64,000 nt of DNA, taken from Mesostigma viride (Eukaryota; Streptophyta; Mesostigmatophyceae; Mesostigmatales; Mesostigmataceae). Numbering within the stretch: the first letter of the stretch is position 1; each line of letters opens with the position of its first letter. The stretch lies in assembly GCA_009746045.1 (NCBI GenBank), contig RPFO01000164.1, forward strand, positions 3,605,740-3,669,739. Reading direction: 5' to 3'. Below, one piece after another: positions 45,711 through 54,596 of the stretch. The position numbers and the translations under genes are program-made. Below the pieces are notes generated by a model. The model was not told where the DNA came from. It saw nothing but the letters and a program-made list of their open reading frames with translations, and did not search any database.

Positions 45711-46232
45711 ATGGCTTCTGAAGCTTCCGAGACCCCCACGAGCTGCAGGGACGAGACTTTCTCCGAGGCACACGAAGAGGTTGATCTGGTGAAATCCATC
45801 AAAAAGGGGCAGCCCCTTTCAGTCGAGCAGAAAAAAGCACTCCGCGACAAAATGAGGGTATATCAGCAGCGCGCAAAGGCAGAGAGGGATAAAAAACGAG
45901 CGGAGGAGAGAGAAGCTGAGATCACAAAACGCAAGGTCCTGCAAAAAGAGCTAGAGTTGCAGCGACAGCGGCTCGTTGAGCTTGAGCTCCAGGAAGCGCG
46001 CAATCGCTCGCGTATCGAACGTCTACTCGCCGAAGAATCGGTAGCATCCACGCCTGCCGACACGCCAAAACCTAGACGAGGCAGAAAACCAAAAGAGCCC
46101 GAGCCAGATTCGCCGCCACCTCCTATTAAAACTAGGCAACTACCCCCGCCTCCCCCGCCTCCACCGATGACGCCGTACGAGATGCGGATGGCCGCTATTC
46201 GCGCGTCTCTTCTTGCTTCTCTGGATGAATAA
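45711..46232 (+). CDS. PLV coiled-coil protein with AT-hook-like motif, 173 aa
   Basis: First gene of the rightward block. Acidic N-terminus, then about 70 residues of strong coiled coil (KRAEEREAEITKRKVLQKEL), an AT-hook-like KPRRGRKPKEP, a polyproline run (about residues 145-155) and a C-terminal helix. Nineteen base pairs separate its stop from the ATPase start. Could bind DNA or act as a packaging or scaffold partner; this is inferred from composition and position only. Confidence 0.65.
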   Translation: MASEASETPTSCRDETFSEAHEEVDLVKSIKKGQPLSVEQKKALRDKMRVYQQRAKAERDKKRAEEREAEITKRKVLQKELELQRQRLVELELQEARNRSRIERLLAEESVASTPADTPKPRRGRKPKEPEPDSPPPPIKTRQLPPPPPPPPMTPYEMRMAAIRASLLASLDE

Positions 46233-46250
46233 TATGTCTTTTGATTATAA

Positions 46251-47129
46251 ATGGCCGTCATAGTAGAGCGACGAATTCCTTCATTGGATAACAAGGACAT
46301 CAAACAGAGGTATGCTCCAGTACGACCCGGGCCGCCTAACATGCCCAGTCTACACTTTCTCGCCAATTTTTGTGGGGCGAGGCGTTCTGGCAAAACAACT
46401 GCAGCGGTGAACATGGCAAAGTCATACTTTTCACACAATTCATTCGACAAGCTTTACCTCATTAGTGGGTCCGCCCACACCGAACCGAAATACAAAGAGC
46501 TCCCAGAGCCCGTGATGACGATGGAAGTCTACTCAAACCAGGCATTCGAGGAGATGGTGGACCACATCAAGGCGGATCTTCACGAATATGAAAAGTACAA
46601 GGATGATCTCAAAGTGTGGGAAACTTTCCAGCGTGAATACGTCCACGGAAAGAAAAACGAAGAGCTCATGGATCTCTCCATGTACCTTCGTCTTGATGCT
46701 ATGAACTGGGAGAAACCTGTGACGAGATTCGAGCACGGCCCTCCTAGTTCGCTCATCATTATAGACGACATGCAAGGGAGTGCTTTGTACCAGAGCTCTA
46801 GCAAAAACGCAGTCGCAGCATTCTCGTTCAAGCATCGACACTTCCTCACGAGCATGGTTTTCCTCACACAAGCATACACAAGCGGTGGAGTCCCGAGAGC
46901 AGTTCGCGCCAATATATCTTTTCTCGCTCTGTTTCGGACCAAGGACCACCGAGCAGCACGCCAGATTGCCGAGGAAAGCGCCGGGGCCATAAACCCAGAC
47001 GAATTCATCGCATTGTGGGATCACGCCGTCAAGGACGATCCTCACAGCTTTTTCGCGATCGATTTTGACCAGCGCGACCCAAAAAAGGTGTTTCGCAAGA
47101 ACTTCAATATTTTCCTGTCAATAAAATAA
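46251..47129 (+). CDS. PLV A32-like genome-packaging ATPase
   Basis: 292 residues, intact. P-loop GARRSGKTT at residues 42-50, preceded by a hydrophobic strand (LHFLANF). Walker B is LIIIDDMQGS at 168-177, followed by the arm SFKHRHFLTSMVFLTQAYTS typical of FtsK/HerA-type (A32-like) viral ATPases. Known role of the family: pumping the genome into the preformed capsid. An AT-rich GATTATAA motif lies directly before the ATG. Core virus hallmark gene, and the best evidence together with the capsid genes that the element was a virus. Confidence 0.88.
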   Translation: MAVIVERRIPSLDNKDIKQRYAPVRPGPPNMPSLHFLANFCGARRSGKTTAAVNMAKSYFSHNSFDKLYLISGSAHTEPKYKELPEPVMTMEVYSNQAFEEMVDHIKADLHEYEKYKDDLKVWETFQREYVHGKKNEELMDLSMYLRLDAMNWEKPVTRFEHGPPSSLIIIDDMQGSALYQSSSKNAVAAFSFKHRHFLTSMVFLTQAYTSGGVPRAVRANISFLALFRTKDHRAARQIAEESAGAINPDEFIALWDHAVKDDPHSFFAIDFDQRDPKKVFRKNFNIFLSIK

Positions 47130-47153
47130 TTTTCTCTTCCACTTATATATAGT

Positions 47154-47600
47154 ATGGATTCTCCGTCCAAGAAGCGATACACTGGCGCCGAGAAGGAGTA
47201 CGTCCTAGACACTCAGGCGCTGCTTCGATATTGTTCAGGCTCGCGTCTCGGACAGAAGACTCTAGAACGTGTCGAACGAGTTCTTCGAGAAGCTGGCTTC
47301 AATGACGTCATCCCGTCGACGTGTCACAAACTACGACCCGAGACACGTCTCATGTTTTTGGGACTTGTCGGGTCGCGGAGGCGTCCACGTGGCCGATCTC
47401 CCTCGAAAACAGAAAAACGACACGAACCGAAAAGGCCTCGAGGACGGCCTAGGATCCACCCCGTCGGGTATAAAAGGCCGTCGAAAAAAATTTCTCTGCT
47501 TCATTCATCAGATGACGGACCAAAAGGAGAGGCGCGAGCAGTGGCGCCGAGCACAGGCGAAGAGGCGGTCGATCGCGAGAGACCAGACAAACTGCATTAG
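47154..47600 (+). CDS. PLV AT-hook protein, 148 aa
   Basis: N-terminal helical part (KEYVLDTQALLRYCSGSRLG), then a strongly basic region with a canonical AT-hook RPRGRPRIHP. Preceded by TATATATAG 5 bp before the ATG. Its last 89 bp overlap the start of the recombinase gene in another frame. The recombinase's own TATA box lies inside this coding region, so the C-terminus may be under double constraint. A DNA-binding role is likely. Confidence 0.55.
   Translation: MDSPSKKRYTGAEKEYVLDTQALLRYCSGSRLGQKTLERVERVLREAGFNDVIPSTCHKLRPETRLMFLGLVGSRRRPRGRSPSKTEKRHEPKRPRGRPRIHPVGYKRPSKKISLLHSSDDGPKGEARAVAPSTGEEAVDRERPDKLH
47469..47477 (+). promoter_or_regulatory. TATA box (TATAAAAGG) of the recombinase gene
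   Basis: Canonical TATA box 35 bp before the ATG at 47512. It supports choosing that start rather than the longer open frame beginning at 47269. Confidence 0.6.
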
Positions 47601-48780
47601 CGCGAAGTCGAAAGTGAAGAAGGGCGTCTGGAATCCAAGCGATAGATGGATCTCCAGCCACCCAGAGTGCGCGGACAAAATCGGCCTTACCGCAAGGTCG
47701 CCACCGTCACCGACACCAGTCGCCAACGAGGATCGACCGTCCCACACTGGCAGCGGACGATATTGGACATTTAACGAGGCCGACGCCGCAGCGGAAGCAC
47801 GACCTGAGCACCACGAGCCTGGCACGTCAGCAAAGACGCGAGGAGCAACTCGCAAGACTGCGAAGGGATACATCGGCAGGCTGCGAGTTTTTCTCGACAA
47901 AATGGGATGCGCGCATGACGAGTCTGTCGACTGCCTCGCTGACGTTGATCGAGTTCTACGTGTCGTCCACGAGATCTCGGAACCTAGACGCAAGACCAAG
48001 CACTCGAAAGAAGATTCGTGGAGAGAGAACGAAAAAAACTTGCTCGGCGTCATCAACGGGGTGGATCGCATGATGCCCGCAGAGAAGAGACTCCCAAGTC
48101 AAGTGACGCAAGCGTACACTGCCCAGGTCACCGCGCTGAAGGTCGGGGACCTGGACCGGAGGTTCGAGAGAGCTGATAACGAGTCGCTGAAGTACACCTA
48201 TGGGCAGCTCCAGAAGATCGCCAAAGCTGAGTACGAGAAGGATCCGAAGTCCGATTCCGCTTTGATGGGTCTTATTTACCTGTCTGGCGAGAAGTTGCCA
48301 CCGACCAGGTATGACCACTACAAGATGCGGATCGTTCAGTCTGTTGACGAGCTCAAAAATCACGAGAACGGGTACATCGTTGGCGAACACCGCATGATCA
48401 TCAGCGATTTCAAGACGGCCAAGACTTACGGCACCTACAACTACAAGATCCCAGATGGATACTCGAAGCTGATTAACGCGTTGCAGGCACGATCTCACCA
48501 AGCTTACGTGTTCGAGGACCCAAAAGAGCCCGGCAAACCCATGGATCACGGTTCCTTTGCGGCGAAGTACAATCGCATCTACCACGGAATCGTCGCCACA
48601 AGGCAGGCGTACATCACGCGTTTCCTCAAAGGGGCCCCCTGGAAGAAGCGAAAGTGGGGGGCTGACCTGATGGGGCACGACATCATGACAGCAGTCGTGT
48701 ACGAGCGGAAGGCGGAGGAATCTCCGTCGACAGCCGGCGAGACTAGCGGCCGTCGGTTGAGGCCAAGGAAGAACCAGTAA
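47512..48780 (+). CDS. PLV tyrosine recombinase (integrase)
   Basis: 422 residues from the ATG at 47512. A basic N-terminal region is followed by a core-binding helical domain (KGYIGRLRVFLDKMG) and the catalytic domain. Catalytic Arg I is at about residue 266 (LPPTRYDHYK), a Lys follows in DFKTAKTYG, Arg II is at about 364 (VATRQAYITRF), and the terminal box LMGHDIMTAVVYERK holds His about 389 and nucleophile Tyr about 397. The HxxR His is replaced by Val, although a His sits two residues further upstream. Known role: site-specific integration of PLV genomes. C-terminal tail basic (RRLRPRKNQ). Confidence 0.8.
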   Translation: MTDQKERREQWRRAQAKRRSIARDQTNCISAKSKVKKGVWNPSDRWISSHPECADKIGLTARSPPSPTPVANEDRPSHTGSGRYWTFNEADAAAEARPEHHEPGTSAKTRGATRKTAKGYIGRLRVFLDKMGCAHDESVDCLADVDRVLRVVHEISEPRRKTKHSKEDSWRENEKNLLGVINGVDRMMPAEKRLPSQVTQAYTAQVTALKVGDLDRRFERADNESLKYTYGQLQKIAKAEYEKDPKSDSALMGLIYLSGEKLPPTRYDHYKMRIVQSVDELKNHENGYIVGEHRMIISDFKTAKTYGTYNYKIPDGYSKLINALQARSHQAYVFEDPKEPGKPMDHGSFAAKYNRIYHGIVATRQAYITRFLKGAPWKKRKWGADLMGHDIMTAVVYERKAEESPSTAGETSGRRLRPRKNQ

Positions 48781-49015
48781 CTGCCTAGATTTTCCCGTGG
48801 GAGGCAGTTATCCCGGTGTCTTGAACCACAACAGAAAAAATAACCAAACAGCATAAAATAAATTGATAATAAAATTCCACACGAAAAATTCACTCAAGGG
48901 TCGATGTTTTAATGTTTTATGACAGTTTCCAAATTTAAAGTTTTGGTAGTTTTGGTCAAACAGAAATTTTAATTTATCAGGTCAGATTTTTTTTTCTGAA
49001 CGAATATTATACATC
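48781..49015. promoter_or_regulatory. AT-rich gap before the replication gene
   Basis: 235 bp, markedly AT-rich and ending GAATATTATACATC before the ATG. Largest non-coding gap of the rightward block, so probably the promoter of the primase-helicase gene. A replication origin here is possible but unproven. Confidence 0.45.
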
Positions 49016-52000
49016 ATGTCGTCCGTACTGTGTCGCGTCATCACGGTCGAACCTTCAAGAAGCTTGTCGAAATCCCGTGGGAGTATAAAGGACTCAGATA
49101 TCCCGTGGCTTGCTCAACTCCCACCACCACGCAACGAGCAAATGAACACGCCCATCACGCCATGGCGATACAAGAAGGATGCCACGAAGATTGCTGGAGC
49201 CGCCGTCGGCAATCGCTTCATCTGTGCGCGTGGTATCAACACGAAAGACGCCAACGAGTATGCACACTACAGCAACCTTGCGGACTTTCAGCGGATCTAC
49301 GCAGAATGTGCTGCTCACCCCGTTCGCCGAACGCTCGATAAAATCATTCAACCAGACGACCCCTCTTGGGCGTATGTCGACATCGACGATAAAGTCGACC
49401 CAAACGACGAGCGGCTAACAGGCATCGATTACCCAACCCACTTTCGCAACGTCCACGACGCTTACTGCCGCGACGTATTGAAAATCTCTATCGACGGGTT
49501 TCGATACGAGGTCAGCACAGCCTCACGCATGAAGAAGGATTTTTTCAAGTCGTCTTTCCACATCGTCGTGCGAGGGCTCGTGCTGGCCGACCTGGACGCG
49601 AGGGTGTACTGGTACAGCGGTCTCACCGACTTCATCAAGCGCGCTTCGTTCGACAGCTCCTCTCCTGTTCACGAGGACGCACACGAGCTGCTAAAATTCA
49701 AGGTGAACGGCCAAGAGCAATTCGACGAAATATGCCGCCACCCATCTGATTTCTTTGGCGAAATGGACACGGTGATCGACGAGGCTGTCTACAGGAGAGA
49801 CAGTCTTTTCCGCTGCGTTGGGATGCACAAATTCGGAGACACCGACCCGCTAGGAATTCTGCGCACATGCGACGGTTCCTCGAGTGATTTCTTCGACCAT
49901 CTGATCAACATCTACTCGCCTGACGACGTCGCTGGAGGGGTGGTGGTGAGCGCGCCCCCAGACTGGGCAGCATCGCTGAAAAGGAGAGGGGTTCGCGGAC
50001 GTCGCGGATGCACGGTGAAGGCTGCTGGAAACGACATCGACATCTCGGCATCACTTGCTGCGATGGAAAAGGTGGCCCCCGAGTGTGACTATCTCGAGTG
50101 TGGTTTCATCGAGATGTCGCCGGACGTGAAGCTCATCAGGGTGAAATACCAGCAAAACGACAACCACGTCTGCCTCATCTGCCGCAAGGTCCACGAGAAG
50201 AACGGCCCATTCACACTCCAGTACCCGAGTGGGCAGGTGTTCTACGACTGCTACAGGAAGTCTGCTAACGACCGGAAGCTGGAGATTGCACCTCCTGTCT
50301 TGAAGCGATTGGACTCTGACCAAGTCCCGTTCACCCACACGTACTCGTCCGAGAAAATCAAGCCTTTCAGCTGGGATGCGCTATTTGGAGGCCCGCACAA
50401 GAGCACCATCCTCGTCCAGTCAAACTGCGGAACAGGTAAATCTGAGAGGATTCGTGAACTCGTCAACGAGGCGGTGAGGAGGGATCCAGGTATTCGCGTG
50501 TGCTGCATGGTGGCTAACATCAGCCTGTCCAAGGAGGAGGATCGCAACTACAAGTCTCTGGGCGAGGGTGGGAGGACGATTGTGTGGGAGGACAACGCGT
50601 TCCATCTCTTGTCCAGTGACCCGAATTTTCGTCACTACCTGAGCGGTCCGAAGGGGATGATGTCTGATGACAGGGTGCTGGTCGTTCTTAACAGCATCTT
50701 GCGCGTCACGGACCAACCGTTCGATCTCCTCATCCTTGACGAAATATATAACACCCTAACCGCCATTTCACAGCGCCACGTGGATTACAAGCGCGAGGTG
50801 TTGAGGAAGTTCATCAGGCTCATTGAGACGTCCAAGGTCGTCATTGCATTAGACGCTACCGTTACTCGAAAGGTATACGAGTTCATAGCGGCCTATCGCG
50901 CGGAGGACACTATGGAGGTTGATTGCAACACCTTCAGGCGCCCGACCAACAGGATTCTGCGATGGGTGGACGTGACCTCAGAAAAGAACTGGCGAAAGGT
51001 CTGCGTGGACAGGTTTGTTACTGAGTGTCAGAGGAGGATAGAGGCGGGGGAGAGGATCTTCTGCCCAATGTCTGGAAAAAAAGAGGCCGCCATGGCGTAC
51101 GAGGCATTAAAAAAATCACGGAGCAGAAAAAAATGGTCGCCTTTACACTAGCCTGACAAGCAAAGAGGATCTGGAGGTTGGTGCGAATGCTGCGTGGGCT
51201 GACCTTGACTTTCTGATTTTCAGCCCAACGATCACGGTTGGAGTCTCCTACACCGAGCACACATTCGACAGCATGGTGGGGATGTTCATCAACGGGGATA
51301 ACTACGCGAGCTACACGACAACCCTCCAGCAAATTTTTAGGGTTCGCCATCTAGTCAAGGGAGAGATGGTCATCTTCTACCGAGACACTACTTCGATTCT
51401 GGACAGGCCTCCGAGGGACTACAACACGATCGTCGAGAACATGATCTCAGGAGACACCGCGCTCATCCAGCTACTTTTTGACAACGCAGACGTGGTGTGT
51501 GACTGGGCAGCAGACAAGTCGCGCATCTACGACAGAGACTGCCCCAAGTTCCGCCTCTTCTGCAGAAACCAGCAGGATCTAGCGGTATCCCGGTCCCACT
51601 ACAAGGGAAACCTCATCAAGATACTGACGGAGGACTACGGCGTGGAGGTGTCGGCAGTTGAGGAGTTGGGGGACATCGACGCCCCTCCGCTTCCGGTACT
51701 AGAAGATCCAGACAAGGACAGGGAGGTGGTGCTTCTGAGCGAGGAAGCGTACAAGGATCTCGAGGGGAGAATCGGCGGACCTGTGCCGCTTACACCGTAC
51801 GAAGTGCGCCTCAAGACGGTGTACGAGCTGGCTCATCGGTCCTACATGATACCACTCGACCGTTTCGACGACGATCTTCCTCGAATCCTGGACAAGGAGA
51901 TGGGTAGAAAGGCATATGCTGGCATCCGGCAATACTCGAAAATAACTGGGCTTGGAACCAAGGAACATTTCAGAGACAACCTGTTGATCCTGCAAAAGTC

Positions 52001-52502
52001 GGAGTCGCTATTTGATCTGAAGACGTACTCCCGTTTTGGGCTCGCACAGTCTCTGGCTATTACCCTCAAGCTACTAGAAGGCACGCCCATCATCGACTTC
52101 ATCACGACGGCTGATCCGTCCAATCTCGCAATGAAGTTGTCTCGCGAGGAGACGTTAGCCTTAGGAAACAAAATTGATAGGGAAATTGCCGACAAGGCCT
52201 GGTTCATGCGCGCAATTTTTGGATACCAGAGGAGAGCAGGTGATGCTGGTAGCCTGTCGTTCGCTCAATGCAGCGGGCTTATTAACAGATTGGTTAGCCC
52301 AACTCTGGGAATTTCTGCGAAGGTAGCAAAGCGCAACAACCGCTGCGGTGGTTACTTGGAAATTTCGAAGGTGGAAATGCACTCTTTTCTTGATCGATAC
52401 AGGCCATCGTGGTGGGGCGATGAGAGGGATTTTTCTCTCGGCTCCCTATCTGGTCTTTCCATGGATGAAATCGCCCAGTTTCTTTCCGGGGGCGATAAGT
52501 AA
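49016..52502 (+). CDS. PLV primase-polymerase / zinc ribbon / SF2 helicase fusion, two indels
   Basis: About 1,162 residues. Frames 49016 to about 51107 and about 51125-52502 join if one A is restored in each of two seven-A runs (51109-51115 and 51127-51133). Archaeo-eukaryotic primase motifs: YVDIDDK (about 120-126), SSFHIVV (179-185) and DEAVYRRDSLFRCVGMHKFG (third motif and nucleotide-binding region, 255-274). A zinc ribbon follows: CLICRKVH...YDCYR (386-413). Helicase: P-loop NCGTGKS (470-476), DExx box LLILDEIYN (571-579), then FSPTITVGVSYTE-like motif in the part downstream of the indels. The helicase resembles herpesvirus UL9-type origin-binding helicases. It would initiate and unwind viral DNA. 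Last gene before the right array. Confidence 0.82.
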
Positions 52503-52544
52503 ATAGTATCTTTAATAAAACGAATTTCCGCTCAACCCGGCCCT

Positions 52545-53033
52545 GGCAGCGACCACGCGTTGATCAGTCATCGAGGGTGTCGACAAATTGGGCGTAGTAT
52601 TCTTTAAGAGTAATAACGTGCAATTTGTCGACATCCTACTCAACCCCTGACAGCAACCACGCGTCAGTCATCGAGTATGTCGACAAATTGGGCGTAGTAT
52701 TCTTAAGAGTAATAACGTGCAATTTGTCGACATCCACTCAACCCCTGGCAGCGACCACGCGTCAGTCATCGAGGGTGTCGACAAATTGGGCGTAGTATTC
52801 TTTAAGAGTAATAACGTGCAATTTGTCGACATCCACTCAACCCCTGACAGTAACCACGCGTCAGTCATTGGGTGTGTCGACAAATTGGGCGTAGTATTCT
52901 TTAAGAGTAAGAACGTGCAATTTGTCGACACCCTCTCAACCCCTGGCAGCAACCACGCGTCAGCCATCGAGCGAGTGTGTCGACAAATTGGGCGTATTAT
53001 TCTTAAGAGTAATAACGTGCAATTTGTCGACAT
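52545..53033. repeat. Right terminal inverted-repeat array of the PLV (five units)
   Basis: GTCGACAAATTGGGCG starts at 52579, 52679, 52777, 52876 and 52979. Units are 98-103 bp and are the reverse complement of the left array. Two fewer copies than on the left. Confidence 0.95.
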
Positions 53034-53430
53034 CAACTCAACCCCCAACCCCTCGTTGTGCATTGGTGACAGATGGCAGCATTATGGGATGGTGACAGAT
53101 GCCAGCAGAATACCATGGTGCATTTTCCGAGTCGCGATGACGGAATTATGCTAATTGTGATGACGGAATGATGATGGAATGATGACTGATGACTGAATAT
53201 AATTAATTAATTAATTAATTATTTAATTAATTAATTAATTAATTAATTAATTAATTAATTAATTAATTAATTAATATCAAGGATCACTTCTTTACTCGAC
53301 TTATCCGTAAAGTCTCATCGATCGATCGGGTGCCGCAACAACCCACGAACGCCGTAGAGGCAGATCGATCCAACGGAGCTTGTACCGTGTGAGTCTTTTC
53401 TTCGAACGTGACGAAAATATGGCTGACGGC
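53034..53430. other. Right flank of the provirus; (AATT)n tract
   Basis: Short GATGACGGAATGATGATGG-type direct repeats (53130-53195) followed by a long AATT microsatellite (53201-53275), probably a retroelement tail. No gene. Confidence 0.6.
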
Positions 53431-53860
53431 GGTATGGCTGGCGGCGGAGCTCAGATCTTTTGCGCCTGAGCCCCAAATTCAGTCAGATCACTTGCATTCG
53501 ATGCGCCTTTTTAATAAGATGCACTCGCCAGTATAATCGGTTACGGCTGACACGTGCAGTATCGAAAAAGTTACGCACGTGACAAGCAGCTATGACGCCT
53601 CCGAAAGCAAATCGAGGCTTGGAAAAGGAGCTTTCCGGCTCCCAGCCCAACCCACTCGCCATCGTCCTTGCCCAGCCGTCTGGGCCCGCAAACCCATCGC
53701 CAGCAAACCCATCGCCACAAAACCATCGCCATGCAAGCGCCTCGCCAGATCCCAAGAAATTCTGCTACGACAAACACAAATGGCGACAGTACCTAGACTA
53801 CGCAAGCTTTTCTTTCCGCGGCTGGCTGCGACTGCATGACCAAGGAAGAATAGCCTAGCT
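53431..53860 (+). pseudogene. Diverged retroelement 5' leader and ORF1 start
   Basis: 53440-53590 is a weak match to the 5' leader at 14170-14299 (GAGCCCCAAATTCAG...). The frame at 53592-53858 begins like an ORF1 (Pro/Ala/Ser-rich, then KKFCYDKHKWRQYLDYASF) but does not continue into the ORF1 core. Diverged relative of families 1 and 2. Confidence 0.45.
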
Positions 53861-53894
53861 AGCATGTAATCATTGGTAGTCACTGCCGCCGCGC

Positions 53895-54165
53895 ATGCAC
53901 TGAGCTTGATGGCACAGTCACTCGAATGCTCCGTCACATCCTCGGCGTCTGCTACCAAGAGCGCCGCACCCGGGCCGAGCTCTGCTGCGAGCAGTCCCTC
54001 TTGCATGTCACCCATACCATCCGACACCGCCGTCGGCCTAGTTTGCGCCCGGCCGGCCATCTTGCCCGCACAGACCAGGTGAATACCCGGCGATGTGGAC
54101 GTGGGCCCTGCGGGCGGGCTTAGGACTGCATGGCCAACCAGGTAGACACCTCCTCCTATATAGTG
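53895..54165 (+). pseudogene. Diverged ORF2 C-terminal fragment
   Basis: Partial match to the ORF2 C-terminal signature (GTVTRMLRHILGV at DNA level, then GHLARTDQVNT), with frame breaks. Older or different subfamily from the copies at 16.5 and 55.5 kb. Confidence 0.5.
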
Positions 54166-54364
54166 TGCATGGCAGGGTCCCCTTAATTAGTCCCGTCGCA
54201 ACCCACTGGCAAACTTGCGCGCACCCCGCACCGCCGCGGCGCGACGACCCGGACCTATGTGACCGGCACAATTGCTTGAGGACGTGCAAGGGGCTAAGTT
54301 CTGGGACTATCTGTACTCCGCGCCGGCATGATAGACAAGGAGAAATGGGCTGCCGTCTGCGATA

Positions 54365-54520
54365 AGCGCCTTAATTAATTAATTAGTTAATTAAACTCGT
54401 GCTCCCGCTGGGGAGTCACGGAGCACCAGAGTGCTTTTAATCCCTGTGTGTGCACAACAGGAAGAAAGGGCAGAGACCCCCTTTCTCCTTCATGCCTGAC
54501 TGAGGCAAGCCACAGCAGCA
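54365..54520 (-). mobile_element. Antisense 3' end of non-LTR retrotransposon (family 3)
   Basis: AATT tail (54370-54395), then gagcaccagagtgcttttaatccctg...ggcaagccacagc, matching 8500-8660. Confidence 0.6.
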
Positions 54521-54596
54521 ATCGGACACGATAGACGATCCGGCAAGTTCTGTACGTGGGTGCAAGAAGACCAATGCATGTAAGCACCTTACGACA

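Larger units (their letters stand above)
33694..53033. mobile_element. Integrated polinton-like virus (about 19.3 kb)
   Basis: Defined by inverted terminal arrays and by a coherent virus gene set: double-jelly-roll major capsid protein, penton-like minor capsid protein, A32-like packaging ATPase, tyrosine recombinase and primase-helicase. Two fibre-like proteins and several small proteins complete it. Genes are tightly packed, intron-free, and arranged in two divergent blocks meeting at 45684-45710. Size and content fit PLVs (roughly 15-35 kb with terminal inverted repeats). No protein-primed family B polymerase, adenain-like protease or rve integrase is visible, which separates it from classical Polintons/Mavericks. 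Damage: single-base frameshifts in four genes and a transposon in a fifth. Confidence 0.9.

Noticed and set aside
47269-47511. Upstream extension of the recombinase frame
   Set aside because: A TATA box at 47469 and the overlap with the AT-hook gene favour the start at 47512.
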